A DNA stretch of 64,000 nt, from the NCBI RefSeq assembly GCF_007859815.1, contig NZ_SJPH01000003.1:619864-683863 (forward strand). The letters are read 5' to 3'. Shown in pieces: positions 62,585-64,000 of the stretch (positions within the stretch are counted from its first letter, which is position 1; every line of letters begins with the position of its first letter). The notes below the pieces were generated by a model that saw nothing but the letters and a program-made list of their open reading frames with translations, did not search any database and was not told the DNA's origin. The position numbers and the translations under genes were made by a program. The DNA is from Botrimarina hoheduenensis. Its GTDB lineage: Bacteria > Planctomycetota > Planctomycetia > Pirellulales > Lacipirellulaceae.

Positions 62585-63436
62585 ATGCGGTCGTACTATG
62601 AATTCCGTATTAAAGAGAAATACGCGTCAATGCTCTTTGCTGACGACGAAGGCGAGCGGCTCGGGACATCGGTACGCAAAATCGTGCTTAGGGGCGACGA
62701 CCCAAGACTACCCGAGGTCAACCGACTCGATCGAGAGCTTAAACAAGGGCAGAACAAACCACGATACTTCTACGCCGGTTGGAGTATCCAGTACAAATAC
62801 ACACATCGCGAGATCGAGGCGGCTGAGGCGTTCAAGCTGAAAGTGACGTCGGTCTTCGAGCCGGCGGGCGAAGAGCGTGGGACCGAGTACGACGAGTCGA
62901 GGGCGTGCCCTGCCTGCGGAACCGGTGCGCCGCAGGTGACGCCGCTACGACTTCCCGCGGGCCGTATCCCGAAGACGAAAGACTTCAGCCGCACCATTGC
63001 CGACGAGGTGGTGGTGTCACAGCGCGTGAAGGACGCCTTCGAAGAGTGCGGCGTCTCCGGAGCCAACTTCGCGACCGTCGTCTCGACGAGCCGTTCCAAG
63101 GGGTTTGTCGAGGGGCGCTACCAGTTTGAAGCGACCGAGGCGGCCGCGGAGGTGGCGCCTCCGACCGTGAGCGGGAACAAACCGTCTGACCTGGACACGG
63201 AGGGGGAGTACCGGTGCGCTCGGTGCGACCTGCTGGGGCTTAACTTGTTATCGGAGCTGTCGGTCGCTCGCGCGTCGGTGCTAGATCTAGATGTCCAAGC
63301 AACGCGGGCCTACGTCGGCCTCCGCTCGGGTCTGCTGCGGCCGAGACAGGTCGTGCTGGTGTCGCCGAAAGTCTATCGCCTTGCGAAGGAAATGAAGCTC
63401 AAGGGGGTTGCGTTCGAGATCGCCTACCTCGTGTAG
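62585..63436 (+). CDS. Double-CXXC motif protein, SitI6-immunity-like, 283 aa
   Basis: It resembles the double-CXXCG family that includes the myxobacterial immunity protein SitI6, seen from memory. Two zinc-type knuckles are visible: CPACG (Cys108, Cys111) and CARC (Cys211, Cys214). The FEPAGEERGTEYDESRACP block, PLRLPAGRIPKTKDFSRTIADE and the N-terminal MRSYYEFRIKEKY are the features recalled for this family. The assignment is by pattern only. There is no signal peptide, so it is likely cytosolic. A ribosome-binding AGGAAAG lies just upstream. The next gene on the same strand encodes a secreted protein resembling a pretoxin. Confidence 0.6.
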   Translation: MRSYYEFRIKEKYASMLFADDEGERLGTSVRKIVLRGDDPRLPEVNRLDRELKQGQNKPRYFYAGWSIQYKYTHREIEAAEAFKLKVTSVFEPAGEERGTEYDESRACPACGTGAPQVTPLRLPAGRIPKTKDFSRTIADEVVVSQRVKDAFEECGVSGANFATVVSTSRSKGFVEGRYQFEATEAAAEVAPPTVSGNKPSDLDTEGEYRCARCDLLGLNLLSELSVARASVLDLDVQATRAYVGLRSGLLRPRQVVLVSPKVYRLAKEMKLKGVAFEIAYLV

Positions 63437-63549
63437 TTGTCCGCTCAAAACCCTGACCCGAGATTGCTTTGGGACTTGGTCGAATCGTGATCGCGACGTT
63501 CCACCATCAGTCGGTTCTGACGTACAACTTCGCGGTGGAGCCCGCAGCC

Positions 63550-63626
63550 CGTAGGATGGGTGGTTCTGTCGGCGAGATGCTGTTTTCCCTGGTGGGCTTG
63601 CCACCGACAGGTTCACCCATCCTACG
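63550..63626. repeat. 77-bp palindromic element (REP/MITE-like)
   Basis: Left arm 63550-63572 (CGTAGGATGGGTG, three bases, CTGTCGG) and right arm 63604-63626 are complements over 20 of 23 positions, with a 31-base middle that contains a further GGTGG/CCACC pair. It lies between the double-CXXC gene and the next gene. Whether it is dispersed cannot be told from one copy. Confidence 0.65.
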
Positions 63627-63682
63627 AGCTAAGCGGTGAACACCACCCCACCCCGCTGTCTACTTGCGTTAGGGTCCCCATC

Positions 63683-64000
63683 ATGCGACCAGCCCTCTCG
63701 ATCTTCCTACTCTTCGCCGGCGTTGCGTGCCTCTGGCGTGGTTTAAGCGTCACGGCGCCGGCTCTCGAGCCTGTGCAGGCCCGCGCGACGCGGGTGTCGC
63801 TCTCGGCGCCGGCGGCGCCGATGGTTCGCGAGCAGCGGATCGAGACGATCCGCGTTGGTCAGCGGGTGTGGATCGGGGAGAACCCCTCGGCGGAGCGGGA
63901 CCACCGGCTAGGCGTCGATATCGCCGATCCGTCGCAGTGGCGGAAGATGACGCTCCGCTGCCCGAAGCGGGACGGCACGATCGCCAGCGTGCAGATGCTC
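63683..64000 (+). CDS. Secreted protein, HINT/pretoxin-like N-terminus (5' part)
   Basis: The gene runs off the window. It begins with a signal/anchor (ALSIFLLFAGVACLWRG) and then a variable linker. The segment IRVGQRVWIGENPSAE and the W-R-K-M-T-L-R-C block that follow recall the N-terminal part of planctomycetal polymorphic-toxin proteins carrying HINT domains, which begin with I-x-V-G-Q-R-V. I only infer this from memory of such proteins; the diagnostic HINT or toxin domain lies beyond base 64000. The ATG at 63683 is preceded by no clear ribosome-binding site. Confidence 0.5.
   Translation, partial: MRPALSIFLLFAGVACLWRGLSVTAPALEPVQARATRVSLSAPAAPMVREQRIETIRVGQRVWIGENPSAERDHRLGVDIADPSQWRKMTLRCPKRDGTIASVQML

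Overview
This is a GC-rich, gene-dense bacterial chromosome segment that very probably comes from the phylum Planctomycetota, near the Pirellulales. The pointers are families that are largely or typically planctomycetal: a BBP7-type outer-membrane beta-barrel, a DUF1570 protein, a TIGR03009 lipoprotein-carrier-like protein, a PEP-CTERM surface protein, a SEC-C/TPR protein, an HTTM-DCC fusion and a membrane-anchored ClpP-like protease. No rRNA, tRNA, insertion sequence, prophage or CRISPR array was found. Genes lie in short mixed-strand clusters, and several neighbours overlap by a few bases.

Left part (1-20.7 kb): the 5' half of ribD overlaps the end of a SEC-C/TPR gene (minus). Then come a BBP7 barrel, an RND/MMPL exporter with an S41 protease behind it, an M29 aminopeptidase, an enlarged acyl-CoA dehydrogenase, a secreted amidohydrolase and a secreted esterase. 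A CelD-type acetyltransferase, a JmjC/cupin oxygenase-like protein and feoAB close this part.

Middle (20.7-46.4 kb): a DMT permease overlaps ychF. These are followed by a secreted TPR protein, a membrane ClpP homologue, folC, a small conserved-looking 83-residue protein, a DUF1570 protein and a coiled-coil protein with an RmuC-like PD-(D/E)XK end. Next are a TIGR03009 protein, a GT4 glycosyltransferase, a KtrAB potassium system, a PEP-CTERM protein, mfd, a periplasmic parvulin, the HTTM-DCC fusion and a short uvrC. DNA repair (mfd, uvrC), envelope biogenesis and ion uptake are the themes.

Right part (46.4-64 kb): prfB carries the classic +1 programmed frameshift and is divergent from mnmA. 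Then come a DUF255 thioredoxin-like protein, a small coiled-coil membrane protein and an unsplit larC. A coupled MazG / ATP-grasp / phosphoesterase cluster follows, then rimI, a polytopic membrane protein with a GT2 glycosyltransferase, a cysteine glutathione peroxidase and a tight purE-purK-DUF502 operon. The right edge holds a double-CXXC protein resembling SitI6-type immunity proteins, a long palindromic element, and the start of a secreted protein whose N-terminus resembles planctomycetal HINT-type pretoxins. That edge is the most accessory-looking part of the window and the likeliest place for an undescribed system, but the decisive gene is cut by the window end.
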